DNA of 64,000 bases, taken from Pedobacter polysacchareus. Lineage in GTDB: Bacteria > Bacteroidota > Bacteroidia > Sphingobacteriales > Sphingobacteriaceae. Each line of letters starts with the position of its first letter. The stretch's first letter is position 1. The DNA is taken from assembly GCF_019802255.1 (NCBI RefSeq), contig NZ_JAHYSS010000003.1, positions 682,001 through 746,000 on the forward strand, written 5' to 3'. The notes beneath the pieces were generated by a model, which was given only the letters and a program-made list of their open reading frames with translations, was not told the DNA's origin and ran no database searches. The translations under genes were made by a program, and so were the position numbers. Shown here one piece after another: positions 18,761 through 26,778 of the stretch.

Positions 18761-20323
18761 TTAAAAAGGTTTAGGAATGTTTAGTTCTGCACAAAAAACT
18801 GCTAATTTTTCATCTACTAAAAGCATTTCTTGATTAATAGCTGCTAAACGTTCTGTTACTTGTTTTACGTCAATGGTCTCTTCTTCCTCAAACGTATCTA
18901 CATAACGTGGAATATTCAAATTGTAATCGTTTTCGGCAACCTCTGCTAAGCTTGCCAAATGACAATATTTATCTATGGACTGTCTGTTGGCATAAGCAGA
19001 AACAATGCGTTCAATATCTTCGTCACGCAGTTTGTTTTGAGTTCCTTCTTTGATAAAATTTCCTTCACCACTGGCATCAATAAATACAATATTGTCATCC
19101 GCTTTACGACATTTTTTCAAGACCACAATGCAGGTCGGAATACTAGTTCCGTAAAATATATTGGCGGGTAAACCAATGACGGCATCAATGGCATTTAACT
19201 CTTTAATGAAATACTCACGAATCACCCCTTCTGCTGCACCACGGAATAAAACTCCATGCGGAAACACCGATGCTACTGTACCATTATCTGCTAACTGGTA
19301 ATACATGTGTTGCAAGAAAGCAAAATCAGCTTTAGTTTTTGGTGCCAACTTCCCAAATTGGTTGAAACGAGGATCAGAAGCATTTAAGGTATGAGTATCG
19401 CCTTTCCAGTTTGCCGAAAATGGTGGATTAGCGACAATAGCCTCGAAACGTTTTTCAATATGGTGTGGTTCTTCTAAAGTATCATCTTGCTCGATGTTGA
19501 AACGTGAAAAATGCACATCGTGCAATATCATATTCATTCGAGCTAAGTTGTAGGTAGTTGGATTTAATTCTTGTCCATAAAACTCAGCCACTTTGGTTTG
19601 TTTTGCTACGCGTAACAACAACGATCCCGAACCACAAGTTGGATCATACACCGAACGGATTTTATCCTTTCCTAAGGTTACAATTTTGGCTAAAATGGTA
19701 GAGACTTGTTGAGGCGTATAGAATTCGCCTGCCGATTTCCCTGCTCCAGCGGCAAAATTAGAGATCAAATATTCATAGGCATCACCCAAAACATCGGCAT
19801 CGACATCCTTTAACTGGAAATCAATTTCGTTCAGCTTTGTTAAAATCTCAACAATAACTTCATTACGTTTGTCAGGTGTTTTTCCTAATTTCTGAGAAGC
19901 TAAATCCATATCCTGAAACAATCCGTTGAAGTCATCTTCAGATTCAGTTCCCATTGTGGTTTGCTCGATGTGATTTAACACTGCTTCTACCTTTTCAATG
20001 ATGAAGTTATCAGCCCCTTTCTCCGTCCCTAACTTCGTCAATACATCAAACAATTGATCTGGCGCTAAGAAATAACCTAAGGTATGAAGAGATTCCTGTT
20101 TAACAGCTTCTAACGTTTCTTCATCATTAACTAGCGTATATTCTTTAATAGGTTCATCAGCTAATAATGTATTAGCATAATGATGTTGTTTTTCTGATAG
20201 GTATTTAAAAAAAATAAAACCCAATATATAGTTACGATATTCGTCTGCGTTAATTCTTCCTCTTAAGGTATTAGCAATATCCCAAAGCTTTTGCTCTAGT
20301 TTTTGTTTTTGATTTTCTGACAT
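18761..20323 (-). CDS. hsdM: Type I DNA adenine methyltransferase subunit HsdM
   Basis: 520 residues, the same length as the EcoR124-type (IC) HsdM. AdoMet motif I is DPTCGSG (227-233), the catalytic motif IV is NPPF (299-302), and the N-terminal helical HsdM domain is present. It is the first gene of the hsdM-hsdS-hsdR operon and methylates adenine in the site chosen by HsdS to protect host DNA. Upstream (about 20375-20385) there is a TATAAT-like box on the minus strand that could serve as the operon promoter, though the -35 side is poor. Confidence 0.93.
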   Translation of the reverse strand: MSENQKQKLEQKLWDIANTLRGRINADEYRNYILGFIFFKYLSEKQHHYANTLLADEPIKEYTLVNDEETLEAVKQESLHTLGYFLAPDQLFDVLTKLGTEKGADNFIIEKVEAVLNHIEQTTMGTESEDDFNGLFQDMDLASQKLGKTPDKRNEVIVEILTKLNEIDFQLKDVDADVLGDAYEYLISNFAAGAGKSAGEFYTPQQVSTILAKIVTLGKDKIRSVYDPTCGSGSLLLRVAKQTKVAEFYGQELNPTTYNLARMNMILHDVHFSRFNIEQDDTLEEPHHIEKRFEAIVANPPFSANWKGDTHTLNASDPRFNQFGKLAPKTKADFAFLQHMYYQLADNGTVASVFPHGVLFRGAAEGVIREYFIKELNAIDAVIGLPANIFYGTSIPTCIVVLKKCRKADDNIVFIDASGEGNFIKEGTQNKLRDEDIERIVSAYANRQSIDKYCHLASLAEVAENDYNLNIPRYVDTFEEEETIDVKQVTERLAAINQEMLLVDEKLAVFCAELNIPKPF

Positions 20324-20544
20324 TATGGTTGTAAATTATGGGCTAATGGTATTTTATACGAATGATCAATATAAAAAAGGGCATTATACACCAAAATACT
20401 GTTTTTTTAACGAGTAATTAATACAGGAACCTATAAAACATTTCTGGACAACAATAATATCACTGGTTATTAGCTAATTAAAGTAAGGATATCTAATCGC
20501 CGTTTTTTTTATTTTCTGCAGATACCGCCACCCACTGCTATGTT

Positions 20545-20739
20545 ATGACTGAAATCTTTACCAGCAGTAGTAGAAAATTTTATTTAGTTAATAGAATGTT
20601 ATTTGAACTGTACTTTAATTCACATGGACTAATCAGAAGAAAGGGGCTTAAAAGTTTAGCGATTGATCTATTATTCAAATTGAAAACTCATCAGGATTTT
20701 GCTTCTTCATTTGACATGATTATTGATCAGTTACTTTGA
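20545..20739 (+). CDS. Possible small protein ending inside a strong hairpin
   Basis: A 64-residue plus-strand frame, basic and hydrophobic, not recognised. It has no clear Shine-Dalgarno sequence. The only support beyond its length is that its stop codon lies in the left arm of a 17-bp inverted repeat that could terminate its message. It may equally be a chance frame in an otherwise gene-free stretch between hsdM and the SRAP gene. Confidence 0.22.
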   Translation: MTEIFTSSSRKFYLVNRMLFELYFNSHGLIRRKGLKSLAIDLLFKLKTHQDFASSFDMIIDQLL

Positions 20740-20764
20740 TCAACTGGTCAAGTAACTGATCAAT
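20722..20764. repeat. Long inverted repeat, possible terminator or element end
   Basis: ATTGATCAGTTACTTTGA (20722-20739) is repeated in reverse complement at 20748-20764 with one bulged T, leaving an 8-base loop. No T-run follows on either strand, so this is not a classical terminator. It lies between the restriction operon and the start of the conjugative-element genes. Confidence 0.75.
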
Positions 20765-21102
20765 ATTTCCGAAAGTATCCGGAATGTGCTGCCTTTTCAT
20801 CTCAGGGCAAAGATAACCACAAGGTAGCTTACATTAAAAAGTTACTCCGTCCGCCTATCAATCAGCTATTCATTATAAAAACCACTACCGAAAATTTTCT
20901 CTACCTCTTCCCGATACTTTTTAACCTCCACTGGATTTGCGTACATTGTGCTAAAGGCGCTGCCGCCTTCCCAATCTGTTGTGCCAAAGCCATACATGCT
21001 TGATTACGTGTACGGTAGACAAGTGCCCTTGAGCAATGTAACAATGTCGAATGCAAATTGTGAAAAGTGGGTTTAAGTTCTAGCAAATACCTTAAAAAAA
21101 GT
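20765..21102. other. Gene-poor stretch with short degenerate frames
   Basis: No convincing gene. A 43-codon minus-strand frame at 20866-20997 (MYGFGTTDWEGGSAF at its start, basic helical end) lacks a ribosome site and has an in-frame stop just upstream; it may be the tail of a lost gene. The inverted repeat AAGGCG-ctgc-CGCCTT sits inside it at 20954-20969. Confidence 0.4.
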
Positions 21103-21813
21103 TTAAATTATATAGGGAACTTCCTTTAAGATCTCAGGAACATCAGAATTAACTTTAGGGCTACTCAAAGATGAGGAAACAGTATAAGCCACCATATCTT
21201 CATCCCCTTGTGGCTGCAATAATTCAATTATACCTTGCTTTGGCTGACTATTATCAATCCAGGCATCCAAGTTTCTTGGTTCTATCATTAATGGCATCCT
21301 GAGTTTTGTGTTATGTATCTCTGCCATCATAGGGTTTGCCTCTGCGGTAATAATTGAAAATGTACCTATTAATTCGTTCCTCAACGGATTTTTCCAATGA
21401 CTATAAATACCGGCTAATAAAAAAAACGGATGTTCTTTAGGATGAACAAAGTAAGGGATCTTTTCTTTTCCAACATGTTTCCACTCAAAGAAACCGTTGA
21501 CAGGAATAACACACCTCCTTTTTACAATTGAATCTCTGAAGGACGGAAGGTTAAATATAGTTTCAGCTTTTGCATTTAGAGTTTGGTTAGACAGTTTTTT
21601 AGCATCCTCTGGCGTTTTGACCCAAAATGGAATTAAGCCCCAATTATAGTTGAATAGAGCCTTCTGCCCATCATTGGCAATAACCGCCAATTTTGGATGT
21701 GCAAACCCATTTGCATGGAAATGCTTGGTGTATTCTGATTCATCTACCATTGGTAAATCAAATGCTTTCTTTAGCTCTTCTACTTCTGCTTTTTGGGTCG
21801 TATGATAACACAT
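21103..21813 (-). CDS. SOS response-associated peptidase (SRAP, YedK/HMCES family)
   Basis: 236 residues. The catalytic Cys2 is exposed once Met1 is removed (MCYHTTQ). The partner residues are also present: Asn80 in TLNAKAET, Glu110 in GFFEW and His167 in EIHNTK. SRAP proteins form a covalent link to abasic sites in single-stranded DNA and so protect forks from strand breaks. Such genes are common cargo on conjugative elements, where transfer exposes single-stranded DNA. It lies 10 bases after a hypothetical gene, so it is probably the last gene of a small minus-strand cluster with 21824 and 22293. Confidence 0.9.
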   Translation of the reverse strand: MCYHTTQKAEVEELKKAFDLPMVDESEYTKHFHANGFAHPKLAVIANDGQKALFNYNWGLIPFWVKTPEDAKKLSNQTLNAKAETIFNLPSFRDSIVKRRCVIPVNGFFEWKHVGKEKIPYFVHPKEHPFFLLAGIYSHWKNPLRNELIGTFSIITAEANPMMAEIHNTKLRMPLMIEPRNLDAWIDNSQPKQGIIELLQPQGDEDMVAYTVSSSLSSPKVNSDVPEILKEVPYII

Positions 21814-21823
21814 AGTTTTTGGT

Positions 21824-22273
21824 CTATAAACGATTATCGATTGCTTTACCTATTATTTCAACGTATGGTTTGAGTATCTCTTCATGACATTCCCATTCAT
21901 TTTCACACCAAATTGCACCCAATGAATTACCATTTTCATCGATTACAGCGAAGGTCTCTCTTGTACCTGGCTCGTCAACGATTGTAACGGTCTGTTGTTT
22001 TCCATCAATAAATAGCTCCATACTTAGCAGTTCAATTGATGGTAAATTTAATTCAACAAGTATTTCCTTGCTCTCCCCTTCTTTAGATAGGTATATTGAA
22101 ATATAATCCTCATTCGGAAAATGATGAGGCAGTACATCCTCCAAAATCCCTGCAAATTCGGTTAAATCAGTATCCGAAGTGACTATGATTGAATAAACAT
22201 TATAAGGAGTACCGCTAACATCTAAGATGGTTTCAGCAAAACTTTCTTTTAGAATATCAACCAAGGATCTCAT
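21824..22273 (-). CDS. Hypothetical protein of a conjugative element
   Basis: 149 residues, acidic, with no signal peptide or membrane helix and no family I recognise. The sequence alternates short beta-like and helical stretches, and a Cys/Trp pair (IWCENEWECHEE) occurs near the C-terminus. It is tightly packed between a 118-residue hypothetical gene upstream and the SRAP gene downstream (10-base gap), so it is likely co-expressed with them. Confidence 0.55.
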   Translation of the reverse strand: MRSLVDILKESFAETILDVSGTPYNVYSIIVTSDTDLTEFAGILEDVLPHHFPNEDYISIYLSKEGESKEILVELNLPSIELLSMELFIDGKQQTVTIVDEPGTRETFAVIDENGNSLGAIWCENEWECHEEILKPYVEIIGKAIDNRL

Positions 22274-22292
22274 ATCCTAATTTACTAAATTT

Positions 22293-22649
22293 TTAGCTTC
22301 TAATTATTCCTTTTTTCTGGTAATAATCGATAGCCTTTTTACTAAAGGCTTCCAACTTCGCTTCTAAATCTTCCTCAACTACACGATTTTTTTCTTTAAG
22401 CCTGTGAAGCTGTTTATGGCCAGCCTCAATACCGCCTATAGGATCCCGGATAACTACGTTTTCCAATATCAGGGTAATCCTATGGTTGGTATATTCTTCC
22501 TTCTTAAATTCCTGATAAAACTCCTCTGGCGTGTACCATTTTCCTGTTTCTTTACTATATAGCCAAAAACCACATCTTATTGCTTCTTTATATAAAGGAA
22601 GCAAACTGGTAAAACTCCCCTTCTGCTGACCAAAATAACTAATCCCCAT
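22293..22649 (-). CDS. Hypothetical protein of a conjugative element
   Basis: 118 residues. An aromatic segment (FWLYSKETGKWYTPEEFYQEF) is followed by a charged helical C-terminus with coiled-coil character. The family is familiar in feel from Bacteroidota mobile elements but has no assigned function. A palindrome, ATTACTAA-AAA-TATTAGTAAT (22661-22681), lies only 12 bases above the start codon and could be an operator for this three-gene cluster. Confidence 0.55.
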   Translation of the reverse strand: MGISYFGQQKGSFTSLLPLYKEAIRCGFWLYSKETGKWYTPEEFYQEFKKEEYTNHRITLILENVVIRDPIGGIEAGHKQLHRLKEKNRVVEEDLEAKLEAFSKKAIDYYQKKGIIRS

Positions 22650-22752
22650 AACACCACAAAATTACTAAAAATATTAGTAATTAAAATCCTATTCTAATTT
22701 TATACTAGAAAAGATCTTCTATCTAGTATTATGGCTTTTAGATTGGGTTAAA

Positions 22753-23226
22753 TTAAATCAACCCATCATCTGCAAAAGAATAATAACCATTATCAGGAGT
22801 CAGAATCAAATGATCCAAAATCCTTAGGTCAAGAAATTTTCCAACCTCAATTAATGATTTGGTGATGGTAATATCTTGAGGACTTGGAGCAAGATTACCA
22901 GAAGGATGGCTATGTGCTAGAATAATTGCACTAGCACTTGCTTTTAAGGCCACTCCGAAAATCAGTTTAGCATCTACAACAACGGCCGATACACCTCCTG
23001 TTCCCACGTTAAAATAGCCCAGAACCCTGTTATTATAATTCAATAGCAAAATCTTAAATTCTTCCCGAAGGGCAATTGTATTCTTATCCCAGCAACTATA
23101 AAGCGCCTTATATCCATCCATTGAGGAAGTAATTTGTGGTCTTTCATAGGCTTTAAATTTAGGCAGGTAACTGATTTTAATTTCTGCGATTTTTGATAGG
23201 TCATTTTGAATTTTCAGGGTTTCCAT
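22753..23226 (-). CDS. RadC-like JAB/MPN domain protein
   Basis: 157 residues containing only the C-terminal MPN(+) domain of RadC, without the N-terminal UPF0758 helix-hairpin part. The metal site is visible: Glu56, then H105-S-H107-P-S-G and D118 (HSHPSGNLAPSPQD). Such short RadC proteins are standard on Bacteroidota conjugative transposons. A JAMM-type metallo-hydrolase activity is expected from the motif, but the substrate is unknown. Between it and the tra operon terminator is a long structured element (23265-23384) that would be in its 5' leader. Confidence 0.85.
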   Translation of the reverse strand: METLKIQNDLSKIAEIKISYLPKFKAYERPQITSSMDGYKALYSCWDKNTIALREEFKILLLNYNNRVLGYFNVGTGGVSAVVVDAKLIFGVALKASASAIILAHSHPSGNLAPSPQDITITKSLIEVGKFLDLRILDHLILTPDNGYYSFADDGLI

Positions 23227-23264
23227 AATTTCAGATTTTTAAAGATTTAATTATGGAAGCCTTT

Positions 23265-23384
23265 CTCCAGCGGCTGGCATCATGGGCAAAGTGGAGATTC
23301 AAAAAATGTGGAGGCTCCCGAAGGGATACCCATTTTTTGAATACTACTTTGGCGCAGCGCACCCATATGCTCAGCACGATGGAG
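23265..23384 (-). other. Structured inverted-repeat element, probable RNA leader upstream of radC
   Basis: Nested complementary arms. The core is ATTCAAAAAATG (23297-23308) against CATTTTTTGAAT (23331-23342), a perfect 12 bp. CAAAGT/ACTTTG lies outside it (23287-23292 and 23346-23351), CTCCA/TGGAG further out (23265-23269 and 23380-23384), and the side hairpin CCAGC-g-GCTGG is at 23267-23277. The minus-strand loop contains a C(TTCG)G tetraloop, typical of stable RNA. No reading frame explains it. Confidence 0.65.
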
Positions 23385-23475
23385 AACTTCGCTGAATAAT
23401 TAATTCTTTGAAAATCAATATGGACTAAATTTCAAACCTTATAAAACGAACCATAATTCAAAATCTTTCCTGCAT

Positions 23476-23504
23476 AAAAAAAGCCATACCCAAAAGGATA
23501 TGGC
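23476..23504 (-). terminator. Intrinsic terminator of the tra/histone-like operon
   Basis: On the minus strand GCCATATCC pairs with GGTATGGC around a short T-rich loop and is followed by seven T (A-run at 23476-23482 on the plus strand). It lies 75 bases past the stop of the histone H1-like gene, at the end of the conjugation gene block. Confidence 0.75.
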
Positions 23505-23579
23505 CCAGAAACACATTTAATAACCCAGGCAATATGCGTTAATGCTGGATCAATGCATTTCCTCTCCCCTATTATTTAA

Positions 23580-23756
23580 TTACTTGTTATGCTTTATTGC
23601 TGTGACTTCCTTACGTTGCTGATTAGCAAGGGTTTTCAAAGCTAACATTCCTTTTCTAAGTCTAGTGCCTGCTGCTGAATTTCCTCTGTTATAAAATTTA
23701 TCCGCATCAACCTCAATTTGAGAGATAAGCGTTTTAATCTGATTAAACTTTTCCAT
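23580..23756 (-). CDS. Histone H1-like small DNA-binding protein
   Basis: 58 residues from the ATG at 23756; the frame opens earlier, but the start MEKFNQIKTL matches the family. The pattern (E-x-DADKFYNRGNSAAGTRLRKGMLALK) is typical of the short histone H1-like proteins that Bacteroidota carry on chromosomes and conjugative elements. It is lysine-rich at the C-terminus and expected to bind DNA non-specifically. It is the last gene before the terminator at 23476-23504 and begins about 50 bases after the DUF3945-like gene ends. Confidence 0.8.
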   Translation of the reverse strand: MEKFNQIKTLISQIEVDADKFYNRGNSAAGTRLRKGMLALKTLANQQRKEVTAIKHNK

Positions 23757-23807
23757 GGTAATTAAGTATTTATGTGAAAAATGATGAATTGTTAAGCCTA
23801 AAGCCAC

Positions 23808-24797
23808 TTATCTCGAAAGTTCCTGACCTGTTGAAAGCTCCTTATCTTTCGACTGCCCAACTTTCAAATCGAAGGTGTTTTCTTTGGCCTGAACTTTCTC
23901 AAACTGATTACGCTTTTCAAGCTTGCCATCCATTGTAAAGAAATTAAGATTTCCATAGCGTGGAACGGCTTCCAGTTGCAATTTAACCTCCTTCCCGTCT
24001 TTAACCGCGGAGATAAGCGCACGATCACCATTTTTCAGCTCAGCTTCTAATTTTTGCCTTTGTGAAGGATCATCCAGTTCTTTGATTCGGTATTCGTTTA
24101 GCACATGTTTTAGATCATAACCATACTGGGGATCCATAAACTGCTGCATCTGAAAATTCCCACGATCATCTTTACCCTTCTCCAGATCTAACTTCACCCA
24201 TGCCTTATAAGATTCCCCGCTATTATACTTTACTAAATCATCGCGGTAAACCGACCTTCCCTGAATCAAATTGGCTGATTGTTGTGCAGTGAAGCCCCTC
24301 CCCTTGTCCACCCATATATTCTGTGTTACAGGTTTAGAGAAATAGGTATTTCTAAATTCATTACTAATAAAGTTTACCTTACCATTTTCCATATTGGCGA
24401 TTATTTTTCGATGTTGGGGATCCTTTCCAACAGAAAGTTCAGCAGCGCCATTTTGCGATTTGAAATGATCAATCGCCTCGGTCAGATTTTCAATTCGCTT
24501 GACTGTGTTCTTTCCATCCGCTCCAGCTACAATGACCATGTATTTCTGACCTTCTTCAAGACCTTTGCCTTTATTATGAGCCACCTCATAGCGATTCAAG
24601 TAGTAATAATCCGATTGGCCAGATTGCTTGAAGTGCAAAGTGAAGTCAACCTGTCCCTTATCCGCAGCAATGCTATCATTAAGATGAAACTGCGGAATGT
24701 CATTTCTCATTTGTTCTTCCATGAGCACCTGCAGCTTATCACTAAATCCCAGGGCTTTCATTTCTTGTTTCAAATTCTCCAGATTGTTTAAATTCAT
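23808..24797 (-). CDS. DUF3945-like conjugative element protein
   Basis: 329 residues. Repeated beta-rich modules (FTLHFKQSGQSDYYYLNRYEV, NPQYGYDLKHVL-type and GDRALISAVKDGKEV-like segments) resemble the DUF3945/DUF4099 proteins encoded near transfer genes of Bacteroidetes conjugative transposons. No enzyme motif is seen. It begins 12 bases after traM ends, in the place where traN normally stands, so it belongs to the tra transcript. Function unknown; a role in DNA processing or transfer is only inferred from position. Confidence 0.68.
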   Translation of the reverse strand: MNLNNLENLKQEMKALGFSDKLQVLMEEQMRNDIPQFHLNDSIAADKGQVDFTLHFKQSGQSDYYYLNRYEVAHNKGKGLEEGQKYMVIVAGADGKNTVKRIENLTEAIDHFKSQNGAAELSVGKDPQHRKIIANMENGKVNFISNEFRNTYFSKPVTQNIWVDKGRGFTAQQSANLIQGRSVYRDDLVKYNSGESYKAWVKLDLEKGKDDRGNFQMQQFMDPQYGYDLKHVLNEYRIKELDDPSQRQKLEAELKNGDRALISAVKDGKEVKLQLEAVPRYGNLNFFTMDGKLEKRNQFEKVQAKENTFDLKVGQSKDKELSTGQELSR

Positions 24798-24809
24798 ACC
24801 GCGTTTTTA

Positions 24810-25874
24810 TTAATTAAAATTCTGTTGATTGGATTTATTATTACGTAGCAGCACCGGCTGGCCTGCTTCCAGCTTGACCTTTATCCTCCGTACTTTTTTA
24901 GAAAAGAGATTTTTTGCAGTGTTGATCCCAGCGCCAGCAGCTTGCACGCCAATGGACTGATCTATATTCAAAAACTGCATGCTCTGCAAGGCATTATCTG
25001 TTCCACCAGAGACTGCATCCCCAAATACCGCCTCAGGCGCATTAATCCCCTCCATGCCATCAAGTGAGTAAACAGTCAGATCAACGGGAACAATAGAAGT
25101 TCCAAGCCTGATATTTTTAATGTTTAGCAATAACCTTTGGTTCATCAACTGGCAAATGCCAAATATCGCATGGCCCTTGAAAAATAGCTGTCCCGCAAGA
25201 GTCACACTGTCCTGTAAAACAAGTTTAATAGTTGCTCCTTGCACGGCTTTTTGGTGATTTGCAATGATGGCTGGAATAGCCCTGAACAGGCTATCGGATT
25301 TTAACAATTTCGTTAGCTCCAGTCGTTGTTGAACACGGCCAGGATGTTGTATATCTAAAATCCCTTGTAACATTCCATTCAGCTGCTCCATTTCAGGATC
25401 AGCAGTTTTATTCTCCTGCATGGATTTCATAAGTCCCTCCAACCGGTCAACATCCCCTTTTAAAGGATCCTGCTGCAACTTTGTACTTCCTAAAACCATA
25501 GGGGGAACTAAAGGTTCCTCTTTCCTATTCAATTCCCTATCCAATAAAGACAGCTTTTGAGTAATGGCTAAAGTCTGAGGATCTTCCTGATTTCCTTTAA
25601 AACCTAATCGCCCAGCTACTGATTGAAGCCCATTATCTTTAATTTTCGCAGAATCCCTGTCGGATTGCTGATAATAACCATACTTATCCTGTGGCTGCTC
25701 GCTGGTAAAAGCAGCATCAGGTAAGTCCCTATTGATGCCTCTTTTTACGGATTGTTTTTCCCTTTCGGCATCCCTGAGAAAAAACAGGTAATACCCTAAC
25801 CCCAGCAGGGGAAAAACAATCAGCGGAAGAAAGAGCAGGATCTTCCGCTTTGTTACCTTTTGTTTTGTGTTCAT
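24810..25874 (-). CDS. traM: Conjugative transposon protein TraM
   Basis: 354 residues with one N-terminal membrane segment (ILLFLPLIVFPLLGLGYYLFFL, about 12-33), a long polar linker, and a C-terminal domain with IPAIIANHQKAVQGATIKL and the motif GHAIFGIC. This is the VirB10-like TraM of CTnDOT-type elements: anchored in the inner membrane and spanning the periplasm in the mating channel. It lies 10 bases below the traL-like gene. The next gene is not traN as expected but a DUF3945-like gene. Confidence 0.88.
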   Translation of the reverse strand: MNTKQKVTKRKILLFLPLIVFPLLGLGYYLFFLRDAEREKQSVKRGINRDLPDAAFTSEQPQDKYGYYQQSDRDSAKIKDNGLQSVAGRLGFKGNQEDPQTLAITQKLSLLDRELNRKEEPLVPPMVLGSTKLQQDPLKGDVDRLEGLMKSMQENKTADPEMEQLNGMLQGILDIQHPGRVQQRLELTKLLKSDSLFRAIPAIIANHQKAVQGATIKLVLQDSVTLAGQLFFKGHAIFGICQLMNQRLLLNIKNIRLGTSIVPVDLTVYSLDGMEGINAPEAVFGDAVSGGTDNALQSMQFLNIDQSIGVQAAGAGINTAKNLFSKKVRRIKVKLEAGQPVLLRNNKSNQQNFN

Positions 25875-25884
25875 ATTTAAATGA

Positions 25885-26127
25885 TTAAAATGGATTAAAA
25901 AGATTCATTAAAGCCGTTATCAACAGGCAGGCACAGTAAGTAGTGAATACCAATAGAGTCAACAATAAGGCGTAGATCCAATAGCTCCTGAAACGACCGT
26001 TAATTTTATGATTCAAAGCATCAGCAATACTCCGTTGAAAGACATGTATTCTCCTAGCTATACCAGGCTTAAATAGGTAGGGACGAACTGGAATAATGCT
26101 TTTGCGAATTGATTTATAGAATCTCAT
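25885..26127 (-). CDS. Small TraL-like transfer protein
   Basis: 80 residues: a basic N-terminal half and one strong C-terminal membrane helix (WIYALLLTLLVFTTYCACLLITALMNLF region, about 50-76). The position between traK and traM and the size fit TraL of CTnDOT-type systems; sequence alone is too short for certainty. It starts 4 bases after traK ends. Confidence 0.65.
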   Translation of the reverse strand: MRFYKSIRKSIIPVRPYLFKPGIARRIHVFQRSIADALNHKINGRFRSYWIYALLLTLLVFTTYCACLLITALMNLFNPF

Positions 26128-26131
26128 GGCC

Positions 26132-26749
26132 TTAAAGATTTAAGGGTACATCCAAATTACTGATCGTCTCCCAGCGCTGGATCAGAAAACCATGTGGATT
26201 GTTATCAGTCTGGCTTTTTAAGTCCCTGACTTCCCCTGTTGTTACCAGTTTCCGCAATACCGTGCTACTGGATCGGATCAACTTTTGAGTAGCATAACAC
26301 CTAAACTGATATGGGTATGCATTTAAATCAAGTGCTATACTATCCACTTCAATTTCCTGACTAATATTCGCTGAAATCAAATTGCTGTAATAACCTGATT
26401 CTTTAAGGTTGTCGTATTGTCTCTTTGCTGATTCATCCGCCAGATAAAGTGCTTTTGTCATGTTGGACAGTATGGCCTTTTCATCAGGATCCATACTAAA
26501 AAAATACTGGTGAAAGGTTTTGATATGGTCGCGTAATTCTACAGGGATATTGGATTTCCGGTCTGCTGCTATGGCCTCCAGAACTTTACCATTATACAAA
26601 ATATGTATCCTGCTCTGAGCCTTGTTGGCAAACTCATAACTTTTATAAATGCCAAAACAAAGGATAAGCACATTAGCCAGGATCAGATAAATGCTGAACC
26701 TTTTGATGTGCTGAAATGCCGTATCAATATTTTTAAACTGTGTAAACAT
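26132..26749 (-). CDS. traK: Conjugative transposon protein TraK
   Basis: 205 residues with an N-terminal membrane helix (IYLILANVLILCFGIY, about 19-35) and a soluble periplasmic domain. The motifs FANKAQSRIHILYNGKVLEA and YFSMDPDEKAI are typical of TraK, the VirB8-like scaffold of Bacteroidetes mating channels. It lies between traJ and the traL-like gene in one operon. Confidence 0.9.
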   Translation of the reverse strand: MFTQFKNIDTAFQHIKRFSIYLILANVLILCFGIYKSYEFANKAQSRIHILYNGKVLEAIAADRKSNIPVELRDHIKTFHQYFFSMDPDEKAILSNMTKALYLADESAKRQYDNLKESGYYSNLISANISQEIEVDSIALDLNAYPYQFRCYATQKLIRSSSTVLRKLVTTGEVRDLKSQTDNNPHGFLIQRWETISNLDVPLNL

Positions 26750-26778
26750 GATAAATGGATTTGATGAAAGAATGATAG

